29,227 nucleotides of DNA from a virus, in the IMG/VR virus record IMGVR_UViG_3300032241_002703, positions 1-29,227 of that record; one strand, 5' to 3'. The position numbers and the translations under genes are program-made. Below the pieces are notes generated by a model that was given only the letters and a program-made list of their open reading frames with translations, did no database searches and was not told the origin of the DNA. Below, one piece after another: positions 8,107-16,097 of this stretch (the stretch's first letter is position 1; each line of letters opens with the position of its first letter).

Positions 8107-8115
8107 TTTATAGCA
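8107..8115 (-). promoter_or_regulatory. Extended -10 promoter of operon 2
   Basis: On the minus strand this reads TGCTATAAA, an extended -10 element (TGn plus a TATAAT-like hexamer) typical of sigma70-type promoters. No good -35 hexamer is visible at 16-18 bases, as expected for an extended -10 site. The start of transcription would fall near 8100, some 18 bases before the ATG at 8082. It matches the site at 14545-14553 and is followed by the same 15-base leader. It would drive the small protein, DUF932, que, dpdA, clamp and polymerase genes. Confidence 0.6.
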
Positions 8116-8210
8116 GAACACTATTGTTGCTGCTTGTGTCCATTGTAATTCATAAAAATTAGGAATGTCCACCTTTTTTTAACTATTTTTAAAAAATATT
8201 TTTATCTATC

Positions 8211-9749
8211 TCAGACAGGCAATTGAAAAAACCTATTGCTCTGGGGCTGGACAATGTGCAAGTTGCGCTTTGCCCTAGTGACTCCCACATACATCACCCG
8301 TCTTTCTGCATCTGGGTGCGCCAGGTATTCTTCATAAGTTTTCTTTGCCATGTCCAAGTGAAGCACCACATTATCCGCCTCTCCTCCCTTTACTCCATGA
8401 ATAGTATTAACGTGCACCTCTGGGCGCCCAGTCAATCCCTCTGAACCCAAAGTCCTAAGAATAGTCAAATAGTATTCCACATCTTCCAATGGAATGCCTT
8501 TGAGTGCATCATGCCAAATGGCATTGGTTTGAAGACCGAAATTGACAGTTAAATCTTCTATAGTAAACATTTCTTCATCATGCATTTTAGACAATGTTTT
8601 ATATCCTCTTTTTACCCCTTCATTCACCTTCATTTGCTCATAAACTTTCTTAATGAGGTGACCAGGTTGTGGGTGTCCTGCTCTCAGCTTTTCCCATGTT
8701 TTAATGGCAATCAAATGATTGTTACTGATAGATGATGCTCCATGTCTTCTTATGAATGGTATACCAAGCAATTTCAAATTCCTCTCTATCCCTGGTAAGG
8801 CGTAGATATTTCTTGCAAGTATCAACCATGAGCCATGTCTTGGATTTATAGGAATAGCCTCTGGACTATTGTGGTATTCAATACTTCCCATTTCATTTCT
8901 TGGCACCACATCTTTATGATACCTCTTTCCCACCTCTTGAATGATTTTTTGAGACAAGTCAAAAATTTGTTTTGGCATACGGTGACTAATACCTAAAATT
9001 TCTTTTTCACCCTCAAGCTGAAGAAAAGTGCCAATGTCTGCACCTGACCATGAATAGATTGCTTGATCATCATCACCTGCTATGTAGATGCGCTTGCACC
9101 TAGCAAAGGCAACCCTTAAAACACTCCACTGAAGACTAGAAAGGTCCTGGGCTTCATCAATGAAGGCAACCTCACAACTTAGCGGCTCACCTGTGTTGGC
9201 GTAGCGGGTGAGAATATCTGTGAAGTCAAGGATACCGGCATCTTGCCTGTAGACATCAAAGGCGGTGGCGATTTGAAGAAACATATGCCAAGTGAAAGCG
9301 GGGTTGATTAGAGTTTGATATACCTCTTCCAGAGGCATTTGTTTGACCCTTGCCAATGAGGCGTAAAAAAGCATCTCATCACCGACAGTGGCACCCGCAG
9401 TTAATCCAGTAGCCTCATCCACATTAGAAGAAAAAGGCATCTGCATGATCTTAGAAAACTCCTCCATATTGGCTGAGGTGATCAATTCATTTTTCTTGAT
9501 CTCAATTTCACGGTATGCCATGGCATGAATGGTTTTGAAGTTGTACAGGTCTGCTCTTTCAAAATTAAATTTCTCACAAGTGCGCCTGACTACCTCCTGT
9601 ACCGCTTTCCGTGTGAAAGAGACAAAAGCAATATTTTGAATGGCAACCCCATCCTGTATTTCTTTGTCAAGTATGTTGAGCAAAGTGCTTGTCTTGCCAC
9701 ATCCAGGTGCACCAAGAATCAATTTTTGATGACCGGTGCCGAGCTTCAA
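8211..9749 (-). CDS. UvrD/Rep-like superfamily 1 DNA helicase
   Basis: An ATP-driven 3'-5' DNA helicase of the UvrD/Rep group, 512 residues. Motifs appear in order: Walker A GAPGCGKTS (Lys19), motif Ia FVSFTRKAVQEV, Walker B FIDEAQDLS, motif III GDDDQAIYSWSGAD, motif IV GISHRMP, motif V NTIHGVKGGEADNVVL, and motif VI VMYVGVTRAKRNL with the arginine finger. It would unwind DNA at the phage fork or in recombination. The start is a TTG whose TTGA overlaps the primase stop; GGAG lies about nine bases upstream, which supports it. It is shorter than bacterial UvrD (about 720 residues), as usual in phages. It closes operon 1; AT-rich DNA follows, without a clear terminator. Confidence 0.95.
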   Translation of the reverse strand: MKLGTGHQKLILGAPGCGKTSTLLNILDKEIQDGVAIQNIAFVSFTRKAVQEVVRRTCEKFNFERADLYNFKTIHAMAYREIEIKKNELITSANMEEFSKIMQMPFSSNVDEATGLTAGATVGDEMLFYASLARVKQMPLEEVYQTLINPAFTWHMFLQIATAFDVYRQDAGILDFTDILTRYANTGEPLSCEVAFIDEAQDLSSLQWSVLRVAFARCKRIYIAGDDDQAIYSWSGADIGTFLQLEGEKEILGISHRMPKQIFDLSQKIIQEVGKRYHKDVVPRNEMGSIEYHNSPEAIPINPRHGSWLILARNIYALPGIERNLKLLGIPFIRRHGASSISNNHLIAIKTWEKLRAGHPQPGHLIKKVYEQMKVNEGVKRGYKTLSKMHDEEMFTIEDLTVNFGLQTNAIWHDALKGIPLEDVEYYLTILRTLGSEGLTGRPEVHVNTIHGVKGGEADNVVLHLDMAKKTYEEYLAHPDAERRVMYVGVTRAKRNLHIVQPQSNRFFQLPV

Positions 9750-11257
9750 AAGTCTTTCTCCATCTCAGGTATGCTAAAGTCTTCAGATTGTTGAGCAAAT
9801 TCGTTGATAGACCAGCATTGCACACATTTCCCTTTGATGTTAAATTGGTGGTGGGATGCCCCGTTTCGTCTCAGGGCTGCCCATTGTTCTTTGTTGGTCA
9901 ATTCACGGAAATGCTGCTGATCTAAATAGCGGGCAAGATCTGCAGAACGGAAATAGGTGCGCCCCTCTGCTGACCAAGGTTTCCCTGCTAACAACTCATC
10001 TTGATGCCTTGCCTGTGCTTGTCCGGTGCAAAATGCCTCTACCAATTGAATGAACCTGCCTTCTGTAGATGCATCTGGCGGTGCCTCAATGAGCTCTACA
10101 TTTTCTAATTTCTCCTTCACCATCTTTTCCCATTTAAAGGGCTTAATGCGGTTAGGCAACTTGTTAATTTTTTCCATGCAGATTTTTCGGAATTTGTCCT
10201 GTGACAATAAGTCATCAGTATTCAATTCCAACCGCACACCATCTACATCAATGATCCATGTGGGCGGGTCAGAGAGAATTTTTACAAGTGTGCCCACATT
10301 GATGGACGGTTCATCTGAATCACCTTGACCAATACCAAATTCACGGTGCTTACAAACCTCTTTGTTGCAAAATCCCACAATAGGTGCTTTTGAGCAAGGA
10401 TAGAAATAATTCTTCCGGTTCAAGCTCTTGATGACCTGACCAACCTCTTTAAATGGCAAAGGTGGGTCTACATAGAGCCGGTTGTATTCTGTGACTTCTG
10501 ATTCCCAGTCATCTCCAAACTTCAACCTTGAATACACCCCCATAGCAAACAAACCTTCATTCCTTGCACCTTGAGGAATTTTATTAAGAGACAGTGCTTG
10601 CAAGCAGGGTGGGCCATCAGAAAAAGATTCTGTCTCTTTAATGGCAATGCTGGAGAGTTTTTCTTCAGTCAGCATATTCTGTATGCTTTCCGCTCTCTTC
10701 AAAAACTGCAACACTGCTGCTTTTTTCCCACCGATGATGGCATAGCGATCTGTTTTATCAGAATCAAAGTAAGGCATATTGATCCAGTTGCCCACATCAC
10801 GTGTACTGGCAAGCTTTACCTGCTTGGGAAATATCTCCACCCCTGGATATCCCAATACTGATGCAAACTTCATCAAATAATTTCGCACCTTATCTGCACT
10901 TACAGGTGTGTTAAGAAACAAGTACAGGTGTGCCCCTCCTGACTTGGTACGGCAAGGTACAAGAGGTAGGTTAAATTCTTTTAGCTTGGCTTCCAACTGC
11001 GGAATGTCAAGTGGGTAGGTATCAATGTCAATGGCACCCCAAGAACAAGTGGCATCGTCACGGATAGGAATCGCCCCTACCCCCAACTTGCCTTCCAAGT
11101 GGTTAATCCACTTTTCTACTGTTAACGGTTCAAGAACAGTGGTGGCTCTTCCCGCTACTTTTCCAGCTCCTAAAGAGGCTACATCAATTCTATACTGTCC
11201 ATGTGCACGGTGTAGACCTTGGAATAGCTTCTCAAATCTTTCTGCTATTTCTTTCAT
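9746..11257 (-). CDS. AEP (archaeo-eukaryotic) primase-polymerase
   Basis: A 503-residue primase of the AEP superfamily. The catalytic acids are in WGAIDIDTYP (Asp77, Asp79), followed by motif II with the nucleotide-binding SGGAHLYLF (His110), VEIFPKQ, and NWINMPYF near residue 157. This spacing resembles primases of the TOTE type and other phage AEPs. A C-terminal region near residues 286-310 has three cysteines in FYPCSKAPIVGFCNKEVCKH, which may bind metal or an Fe-S cluster. It would make primers for the phage polymerase and lies between the SSB-like and helicase genes, with the UvrD-like gene overlapping its stop. The ribosome site before the ATG is weak (TTGAGA). A relaxase-like or bifunctional primase-helicase is unlikely, since no helicase domain is seen. 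Confidence 0.85.
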   Translation of the reverse strand: MKEIAERFEKLFQGLHRAHGQYRIDVASLGAGKVAGRATTVLEPLTVEKWINHLEGKLGVGAIPIRDDATCSWGAIDIDTYPLDIPQLEAKLKEFNLPLVPCRTKSGGAHLYLFLNTPVSADKVRNYLMKFASVLGYPGVEIFPKQVKLASTRDVGNWINMPYFDSDKTDRYAIIGGKKAAVLQFLKRAESIQNMLTEEKLSSIAIKETESFSDGPPCLQALSLNKIPQGARNEGLFAMGVYSRLKFGDDWESEVTEYNRLYVDPPLPFKEVGQVIKSLNRKNYFYPCSKAPIVGFCNKEVCKHREFGIGQGDSDEPSINVGTLVKILSDPPTWIIDVDGVRLELNTDDLLSQDKFRKICMEKINKLPNRIKPFKWEKMVKEKLENVELIEAPPDASTEGRFIQLVEAFCTGQAQARHQDELLAGKPWSAEGRTYFRSADLARYLDQQHFRELTNKEQWAALRRNGASHHQFNIKGKCVQCWSINEFAQQSEDFSIPEMEKDF

Positions 11258-11275
11258 GTTGTCTCAATGTAAGGC

Positions 11276-11316
11276 GGGGTAGCATGACAAACAAAGTTGC
11301 CTGCCATCACTACCCC
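11276..11316. repeat. Inverted repeat between SSB-like and primase genes
   Basis: GGGGTAG at 11276-11282 pairs perfectly with CTACCCC at 11310-11316 across 27 bases, in the 65-base gap upstream of the primase ATG. There is no T-run after it on the minus strand, so it is not a simple terminator. As RNA it would form a hairpin just upstream of a gene with a weak ribosome site, so it may affect translation of the primase. Chance occurrence is possible. Confidence 0.4.
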
Positions 11317-11322
11317 TAAACT

Positions 11323-12111
11323 TTAGAATGGAATGTCAGCGTCAGTTTGTTGAGTAGCAGGCGCACTAGGCTTTGCTTCTCCTGTTTTTACTGCATCTCT
11401 AAAAGATTTGGCAGCTTGGTACAGGTTAGCGTCTGTTACTGCCCCAGCTGCTTCAATTTTCCAACCATACCATGAACCTTGATCGTTTTGCTCAGGAACA
11501 GTGGTCAGTTTGTAGGAGTGACTGAACATGGGTGGTGTAAATAAAAGCCCTTGAGCGTTTTTGGCTTTCAAGGATTCCATTCTTGTCATCCACTGTCTTG
11601 ACTTTTTGACCTGAGTACTTGACATAGAAATCAAGGCGGGTGCAAAGCTTTGCAAGTCATCACTCAACACCAAGACATAGTGTGTGCGAGTGTCAACCAA
11701 AATATTACCAGAAGGCAATACCAGTTGATTTTTAGCATCACGTTGAGCGGTGGTGACCAATTCATCAGAAGGCAAATGTTCGCCCACCAATCCGCCACTT
11801 CCTCCAGAATCACGTGGCACCCATTCAAGAAAGCGCCTGGTGAAGTAGGCAGGAATCACTGTGATGCCTTTACCACCATCTATGATTTCCTGACTTACCG
11901 AATTGAACAAAAATCCTTCTTCTGCACCTTTGATGTAGGCGCCATCAGATTTTTTGACCTGTGGTGATCCGGATTGCAAAATAGAAATAAATGGAATCGA
12001 ATAAGAATCGCGATCTGCATTCTCAAATCCTGCCCCACTGTCTTCCTCAAACATACTAGCTAATGCCAAAGCGTTATTTTGTTTCAACGCTACTTCTTTA
12101 CTATCTGCCAT
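11323..12111 (-). CDS. Putative single-stranded DNA-binding protein (SSB-like)
   Basis: The 262-residue product ends in acidic, tip-like DADIPF after a linker rich in Pro, Ala, Thr and Gln. This is the hallmark C-terminal peptide by which SSB proteins recruit replication partners (bacterial SSB ends DDDIPF). The body has SIPFISILQSGSPQVKK at the front, GKGITVIPAYFTRRFLEW, and a KKSRQWMTRM block with basic and aromatic residues, but no OB fold I can recognise by eye. It sits directly before the primase and helicase genes, in keeping with fork protection. AGGAG precedes the ATG. A recombination-associated phage protein is an alternative, so the call rests on tail and context. Confidence 0.6.
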   Translation of the reverse strand: MADSKEVALKQNNALALASMFEEDSGAGFENADRDSYSIPFISILQSGSPQVKKSDGAYIKGAEEGFLFNSVSQEIIDGGKGITVIPAYFTRRFLEWVPRDSGGSGGLVGEHLPSDELVTTAQRDAKNQLVLPSGNILVDTRTHYVLVLSDDLQSFAPALISMSSTQVKKSRQWMTRMESLKAKNAQGLLFTPPMFSHSYKLTTVPEQNDQGSWYGWKIEAAGAVTDANLYQAAKSFRDAVKTGEAKPSAPATQQTDADIPF

Positions 12112-12126
12112 GGTAGGCTCCTATTT

Positions 12127-12160
12127 AAAAAATGCCTGACTAGTTTAGCCTCCGTCAGGC
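12127..12160 (-). terminator. Rho-independent terminator-like hairpin within replication operon 1
   Basis: On the minus strand GCCTGAC (12160-12154) and GTCAGGC (12140-12134) form a 7-base perfect stem with a 13-base loop, followed at once by A and six Ts. This is the form of an intrinsic terminator. It lies after the 170-residue gene and only 16 bases before the ATG of the SSB-like gene, whose ribosome site directly follows the T-run. No promoter fits between them. It probably acts as a partial terminator or attenuator that adjusts SSB, primase and helicase levels. Confidence 0.65.
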
Positions 12161-12170
12161 TCAAGAGGTT

Positions 12171-12683
12171 CTACTTCACAGTAGCCTTGGTCACCTGAAA
12201 CGCACCAAAGGTTTCAAGTGGAATGTTGTTGCCTTGGGAGAGTTGCTCCTTCACAAATGCTTTGAGAGTGGATGCGTGTACTGAGCGTTTATCCTCAGGA
12301 TTCAATCCCATAGCCCTTGCTTTGGAAATGAGTTCTTGTGCAATCTCATCCTCCTCTTTAGCAAAAGAAGCAGAAACCACATGCTTGATGATACCACCAA
12401 ACCCATTATCAGTAAGCCATCTAAAAGCCTCATCTTCTTTTCCTTTTGGTATAGATGCAAATACATCTTCCTTGGTTGATACTTTCATGCCGTTTTCCAA
12501 GGTAAACGAACTTACCCCTGCCTCAAACATGGCGGTTGGCAAGTCAACCTCTGAAACCTGTTTTAACAAGTCTTTGAGCTCCTCTAGCCGCTCCTCTGAA
12601 TCTTCTATGGCATCAAGTAATTCTATCTGTTTCTTTGCCAAATCAGAAATCTGCTTAATGCTGTCGTTTGTTGGTAATGTCAT
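12171..12683 (-). CDS. Phage protein of unknown function, 170 residues
   Basis: Not recognised. The first 50 residues are strongly charged and heptad-like (IELLDAIEDSEERLEELKDLL), so a coiled coil is likely. The rest is mixed, with KVSTKEDVFASIPKGKEDEAF and FGGIIKHVVSASFAKEED, and ends in PLETFGAFQVTKATVK. There is no membrane span. The ATG overlaps the previous stop as ATGA. Its place between the SNF2-like helicase set and the SSB-like gene suggests a replication or recombination accessory. No function is assigned. Confidence 0.8.
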   Translation of the reverse strand: MTLPTNDSIKQISDLAKKQIELLDAIEDSEERLEELKDLLKQVSEVDLPTAMFEAGVSSFTLENGMKVSTKEDVFASIPKGKEDEAFRWLTDNGFGGIIKHVVSASFAKEEDEIAQELISKARAMGLNPEDKRSVHASTLKAFVKEQLSQGNNIPLETFGAFQVTKATVK

Positions 12684-13027
12684 ACTGCTCTCCCAGAAGT
12701 ATCAATTTGAATGGCGATGTAGTCACGCATGAGTTTGTCCCATTTAAGCAACTTCACCCGCCCCTTGTTGTTCTCCGCTGCCACTATTGCCGATACAGCA
12801 ATGATAGACGGATCCCCAATGGTCAGAAGGTAGTCATCATCTGAAAACCCCTCCAACTGCTCCTTGATGGTCCGGACAGTATGCACAGGTGCAAAGAGCG
12901 CCCTGCCTGCCGGTACCAGTACCTTGGGTTGACCGAATTTTAATGCGGGAGTCATATCAAACTCCGGCACCAATTCACCCAAAGAATTTCTTCTCATCTT
13001 TTCCTGCGTGATAAATACATATGACAT
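12680..13027 (-). CDS. Phage protein of unknown function, 115 residues
   Basis: Not recognised. It starts SYVFITQEKMRRNSLGELVP and has a middle YLLTIGDPSIIAVSAIVAA segment, then GRVKLLKWDKLMRDYIAIQI. It is probably a compact alpha/beta protein with no signal or membrane span. I start it at the ATG at 13027, which is three bases after the helicase stop and has AGGTGG upstream; an in-frame GTG at 13039 inside the helicase gene is less likely. It is co-transcribed and translationally linked to both neighbours. Confidence 0.78.
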   Translation of the reverse strand: MSYVFITQEKMRRNSLGELVPEFDMTPALKFGQPKVLVPAGRALFAPVHTVRTIKEQLEGFSDDDYLLTIGDPSIIAVSAIVAAENNKGRVKLLKWDKLMRDYIAIQIDTSGRAV

Positions 13028-13029
13028 TC

Positions 13030-14514
13030 TTATATCCACCTTAATTTGGGGTCACCAGTTACTAATGATGCTACATCTTGCTTATTTCTCAATGCTGCTA
13101 CTATTGCTTTGTCTATTGTGTTTACCGCTTCTACGTCTACATAGGTTACGGTTTGCGCTTGTCCTATTCGGTGTGCTCGATCTTCAGATTGAAGTCGAGT
13201 CTCAAGAGAGTAATCGTTCGAATAGTAAATTACAGTAGTGGCAGCGGTCAAGGTCAATCCAATACCGCCTGAGTGTGGTTGACCCACAAAAAAGCGGGCA
13301 CTCTTTGCCTGAAAGCGGTTCACTGCATTTACCCTATTCTCATTACTTACCTCTCCAAAATAGGTGACCACCGCATCAGCGCCGTATTCTTGAGCAATCA
13401 TTTGTTCTATTTCTTTGATTTCTGCAACAAAGCGAGCCCAAATGATCACACCGCCTTGCACTTCCTCCAAAATATCCATCAAGCACTTGATTCTCGGGTT
13501 TTGCTCGGGTTTTTCAAAAAAAGAGGTACCATCAACACGGTGTCCGCCAACAACCTGTTGTAGACGCAGTATGGCTTCAAGTTTGGATAACATTTTCAAT
13601 TCACCATCTTCCATTTGAGCACGCAATTCGTTTTTGATGAGTTTGTAGGCAGATTCCTGCGCTGTACTCATCTCATGATACACTCTTTGGTACACTTTGG
13701 GCGGTAAATCCAAACACTCCACTTTCCGTTTGCGGTAAGAATGTGGTGAGATAAGTGCTTGCAGCTTGTCAAGATTTTTCCAAATGGGTTTACCGAATTT
13801 ATCTTTTGCTATCACTTGAGGTGTAAACTTACTCCCCGTTCTTGCTGTGATGTGGCGCATCAAACCATGGTTGGCAGGTAAAAGCTCTGAATACTCAGCT
13901 TTGAAAGCATAAAAGCTGCTGGTTCCTAAAATGTTTTCATCAAGAAACAAAAATTGAGAAAAAACATCAGTGGGGCCTTGAGTGACTGGTGTTCCGGTCA
14001 TGATTCTCCGGTATTGCGCATGCTTTGCTAATTTCAGCAAATTCTTGGTTCGAGCTGCCGTTGGAGTCTTAATTCTTGATGATTCATCAACAACAAACAA
14101 TGTCTTGTGACAATTTAACCAGCTAGAAGCAATTTCTAACCCCTTTTTAGATGAGAACGCTTCTACGTTGAGGGATAACCAACGTAATCCATCAAAACCC
14201 GTTTTAAACAAGTTTTCAAGGTTTTGCTTTTCTGTCTTGTTAGCAGTAGCAGACCAATAAGCGGATTGGTATGGTGCCCAATCGGGGTGGTGAGTGGGGA
14301 TTTCGTTGTGAATCCAATTGCGGTGAACACCGTTGGGGGCAACTACAAGAACAGCATCAATCCTACCTGCACCGTAAAGGTAAGCTGCGGTATCTATGAT
14401 GACTTTGGTTTTACCTGTGCCTTGTTCCATTAACAAAGCAAAATATTCACGGTCCCGTGAAATTTCATAAGCCTCAAGCTGATGCTTGTAAGGCAAAGTC
14501 TTAAACTGATCCAT
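13030..14514 (-). CDS. SNF2/DEAD-like superfamily 2 helicase
   Basis: A 494-residue superfamily 2 ATPase of the SNF2 type. It has a Q-like N-terminus (LPYKHQLEAYE), Walker A MEQGTGKTK (Lys35), motif Ia VVAPNGVHRNW, Walker B VVDESSRIK, motif III MTGTPVTQGP, and in the second RecA domain GIGLTLTAATTVIYY and the motif VI EDRAHRIGQ typical of SNF2 proteins. Such phage enzymes likely move along double-stranded DNA to remodel protein-DNA complexes or help at forks. The ATG at 14514 is used because AAAGAAAGG lies upstream and the promoter at 14545-14553 sits before it; the longer frame from 14565 would contain the promoter. First gene of operon 1. Confidence 0.93.
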   Translation of the reverse strand: MDQFKTLPYKHQLEAYEISRDREYFALLMEQGTGKTKVIIDTAAYLYGAGRIDAVLVVAPNGVHRNWIHNEIPTHHPDWAPYQSAYWSATANKTEKQNLENLFKTGFDGLRWLSLNVEAFSSKKGLEIASSWLNCHKTLFVVDESSRIKTPTAARTKNLLKLAKHAQYRRIMTGTPVTQGPTDVFSQFLFLDENILGTSSFYAFKAEYSELLPANHGLMRHITARTGSKFTPQVIAKDKFGKPIWKNLDKLQALISPHSYRKRKVECLDLPPKVYQRVYHEMSTAQESAYKLIKNELRAQMEDGELKMLSKLEAILRLQQVVGGHRVDGTSFFEKPEQNPRIKCLMDILEEVQGGVIIWARFVAEIKEIEQMIAQEYGADAVVTYFGEVSNENRVNAVNRFQAKSARFFVGQPHSGGIGLTLTAATTVIYYSNDYSLETRLQSEDRAHRIGQAQTVTYVDVEAVNTIDKAIVAALRNKQDVASLVTGDPKLRWI

Positions 14515-14521
14515 GTAACAC

Positions 14522-14536
14522 CTTTCTTTACTTTCT
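14522..14536 (-). repeat. 15-base leader element, copy 2 (AGAAAGTAAAGAAAG)
   Basis: Identical on the minus strand to the element at 8090-8104 and in the same place: after the extended -10 hexamer and before the start codon. The spacing from TGCTATAA differs (9 bases here, 3 in the other copy). Its final AAAGAAAGG overlaps the ribosome site of the SNF2-like gene. Confidence 0.65.
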
Positions 14537-14544
14537 ATGCAACC

Positions 14545-14553
14545 ATTATAGCA
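14545..14553 (-). promoter_or_regulatory. Extended -10 promoter of replication operon 1
   Basis: The minus strand reads TGCTATAAT, a consensus -10 hexamer with the TGn extension. Instead of a TTGACA-like -35, CACGTG (14568-14573) lies 14-15 bases upstream of the TGn, at about the usual -35 distance. The start of transcription would be near 14538 and the leader about 24 bases. It is the only good promoter in the 300-base gap and faces the SNF2-like gene. Confidence 0.65.
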
Positions 14554-14565
14554 ATATTTTGTCAT

Positions 14566-14869
14566 TACACGTGAAAAAAATATTTATCCAAAAAATTTTT
14601 TAATAGGAATAAACTAAACCGATTCAACTACATTCTTCACCTGTTTTCAAAAAATGACGTGTATAGTCATTCTTATTAGTTGATAGCAGTACTTATTATT
14701 ACCGTTATTAGTAAAAATGACGTGTTTATTGAATTCTATTAGAATATTAGTAAAAAATGAAATTCAAAATAAAAAAATTTTTCCTTTTTCTTTCCTCACG
14801 TGTATAAACCAAAAAAATCCCCGCCGAAGCGGGGAAAAGCAACTGCATTGCAAAGAAAACTAAAACATT
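14566..14869. promoter_or_regulatory. AT-rich intergenic control region with four ACGTGT motifs
   Basis: This 304-base gap separates the virion genes from the replication genes. It is strongly AT-rich, with homopolymer A/T runs and the repeated word TATTAGTAAAAA (about 14706 and 14747). ACGTGT occurs four times: 14567-14572 on the minus strand, and 14657-14662, 14720-14725 and 14798-14803 on the plus strand. The copy at 14654-14670 sits in the inverted repeat ATGAC-N7-GTCAT. An exact 13-base palindrome ATTCTATTAGAAT lies near 14735. The features fit a set of operator sites or an origin, next to the helicase-primase operon. Plus-strand frames here (at most about 48 codons) look like chance. 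Confidence 0.55.
14811..14836 (-). terminator. Rho-independent terminator of the virion operon
   Basis: On the minus strand CCCCGC (14834-14829), the stable tetraloop TTCG, then GCGGGG (14824-14819) are followed by A and seven Ts (14818-14811). This is a strong intrinsic terminator, 34 bases after the stop codon of the 408-residue virion protein. It should stop late transcription before the control region and operon 1. Confidence 0.92.
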
Positions 14870-16096
14870 TTATTTCATTTCTTGGTAAATGTCATAAGCC
14901 AGTTGTGGAGCTTGTAGCCCCATGCCAATTGCTTTTGCAGCAGGATAAGGGGTCATAGCGGCAAGACCTCCCAAAGTAGAAATACCATGCAAGGCGGCTA
15001 AACCATAATTGCCTTTGTTGAATTCGTTGGCGGTTTGGGCTGCCTCATAACCAGTGCCAGCGCCACTCAAAGCACCGGCAAGTGGTAATTTACCCAAAAA
15101 TTTACCTACTGTTGAAAGTGCCCCTGGTTTCATTTTTTCAAGTAGTTTGAGTTTGTCGGTGGCGGCTTGAGCTGCCTCAGCTTTAGTAGCCACTTTTTCT
15201 TCAAACTGCCTGCTTGTAGCACCTTTTTTGGTCAAAGAATCTATTTTACCTTGATGTTGTGCAACCAAAGTTCTTGCTTCTTTTAATTTCTTTTCTGCTC
15301 TTTCTAATTCATCTTTTGCATTTTGTTGGTCCGGTGTAAGAGGTGTTTCTACAGGCAATTCATTGGGCACAATAAGACCTGCTCTATTAGCTTTAAACTT
15401 TGCTCTTTCAGTGTTTGATAAGCTTTGTTGTATTCGGTAGTTTCTAGCAGATTCAGTAACACTTTTACCGCCAGGACCCATATCACCCACTACCGCTTTG
15501 TTCCACTTATCTCCAGGTAGTGCCTTTTCTTCAGGTGTTATTTTTGCCTCATCTATTTCAGGTTCAGGACCTACCCCAAATTTATTTGCATTTGCCAAAG
15601 CGGCAGCATGCTCTGCAACTGCATCAGACAGGGATGCTTGAGCTGATCCCAATCCTGTTTGCAGGTCAGTCAATTGCTGACCAAAATTGGTTTGTTGCCC
15701 TGTCAACTGTTGTTGCATTCTTTGAGCCGCTTGCTGCTTCACTTGTGCATCAATCACCGCTTGATTGTATCCAGGAGCAGTAGGCATCTGCATAGGCATT
15801 GCTTTTCCTGCCACACTTCCTAAAACAGCGCCAGTCAATGCACCTGTGGATGGGTTGATCATGAATGGTGAAGGATTAGCGGCATTTGCGTTAATGACAC
15901 CTTGAGCGGAAGGCCCAGGTGGCATAGCAAACATAGGATCTATGCCGCTTAAAGCATCAGGTTGTTGACCAGCATCAGTAGTAGATGGTTGTGGTGCAGA
16001 TGGTGCAGGAGCAGAAGGATTGGGATTAGCGCCCACAGGGGCAGCAAACATCGGGTCAATACTGGTTAGTGAAGAAGTTGGTGCAGAGGTTGCCAT
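14870..16096 (-). CDS. Putative virion/ejection protein, Pro/Ala-rich, 408 residues
   Basis: Not recognised by family. The N-terminus is Pro-, Ser- and Ala-rich and carries two copies of the short motif S-x-IDPMFA-x-P-x-G (about residues 12-22 and 50-60). The middle is Gln-rich and then charged, with a likely coiled coil (DELERAEKKLKEARTLVAQH). The C-terminal third is Gly/Ala-rich and hydrophobic in patches (FLGKLPLAGALSGAGTGYEA). Low complexity, amphipathic Gly/Ala stretches and its place after tail genes fit an internal or ejected virion protein. AAAAGGAAC precedes the ATG. It is the last gene before the terminator. Function is inferred from context only. Confidence 0.7.
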   Translation of the reverse strand: MATSAPTSSLTSIDPMFAAPVGANPNPSAPAPSAPQPSTTDAGQQPDALSGIDPMFAMPPGPSAQGVINANAANPSPFMINPSTGALTGAVLGSVAGKAMPMQMPTAPGYNQAVIDAQVKQQAAQRMQQQLTGQQTNFGQQLTDLQTGLGSAQASLSDAVAEHAAALANANKFGVGPEPEIDEAKITPEEKALPGDKWNKAVVGDMGPGGKSVTESARNYRIQQSLSNTERAKFKANRAGLIVPNELPVETPLTPDQQNAKDELERAEKKLKEARTLVAQHQGKIDSLTKKGATSRQFEEKVATKAEAAQAATDKLKLLEKMKPGALSTVGKFLGKLPLAGALSGAGTGYEAAQTANEFNKGNYGLAALHGISTLGGLAAMTPYPAAKAIGMGLQAPQLAYDIYQEMK

Positions 16097-16097
16097 G

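Noticed and set aside
8160-8210. AT-rich stretch after the UvrD-like gene considered as a terminator
   Set aside because: Only weak A-T pairing is possible and there is no GC stem before a T-run.
14714-14863. Plus-strand frame of about 48 codons in the control region
   Set aside because: No ribosome site, crosses the terminator, and has AT-biased random composition.
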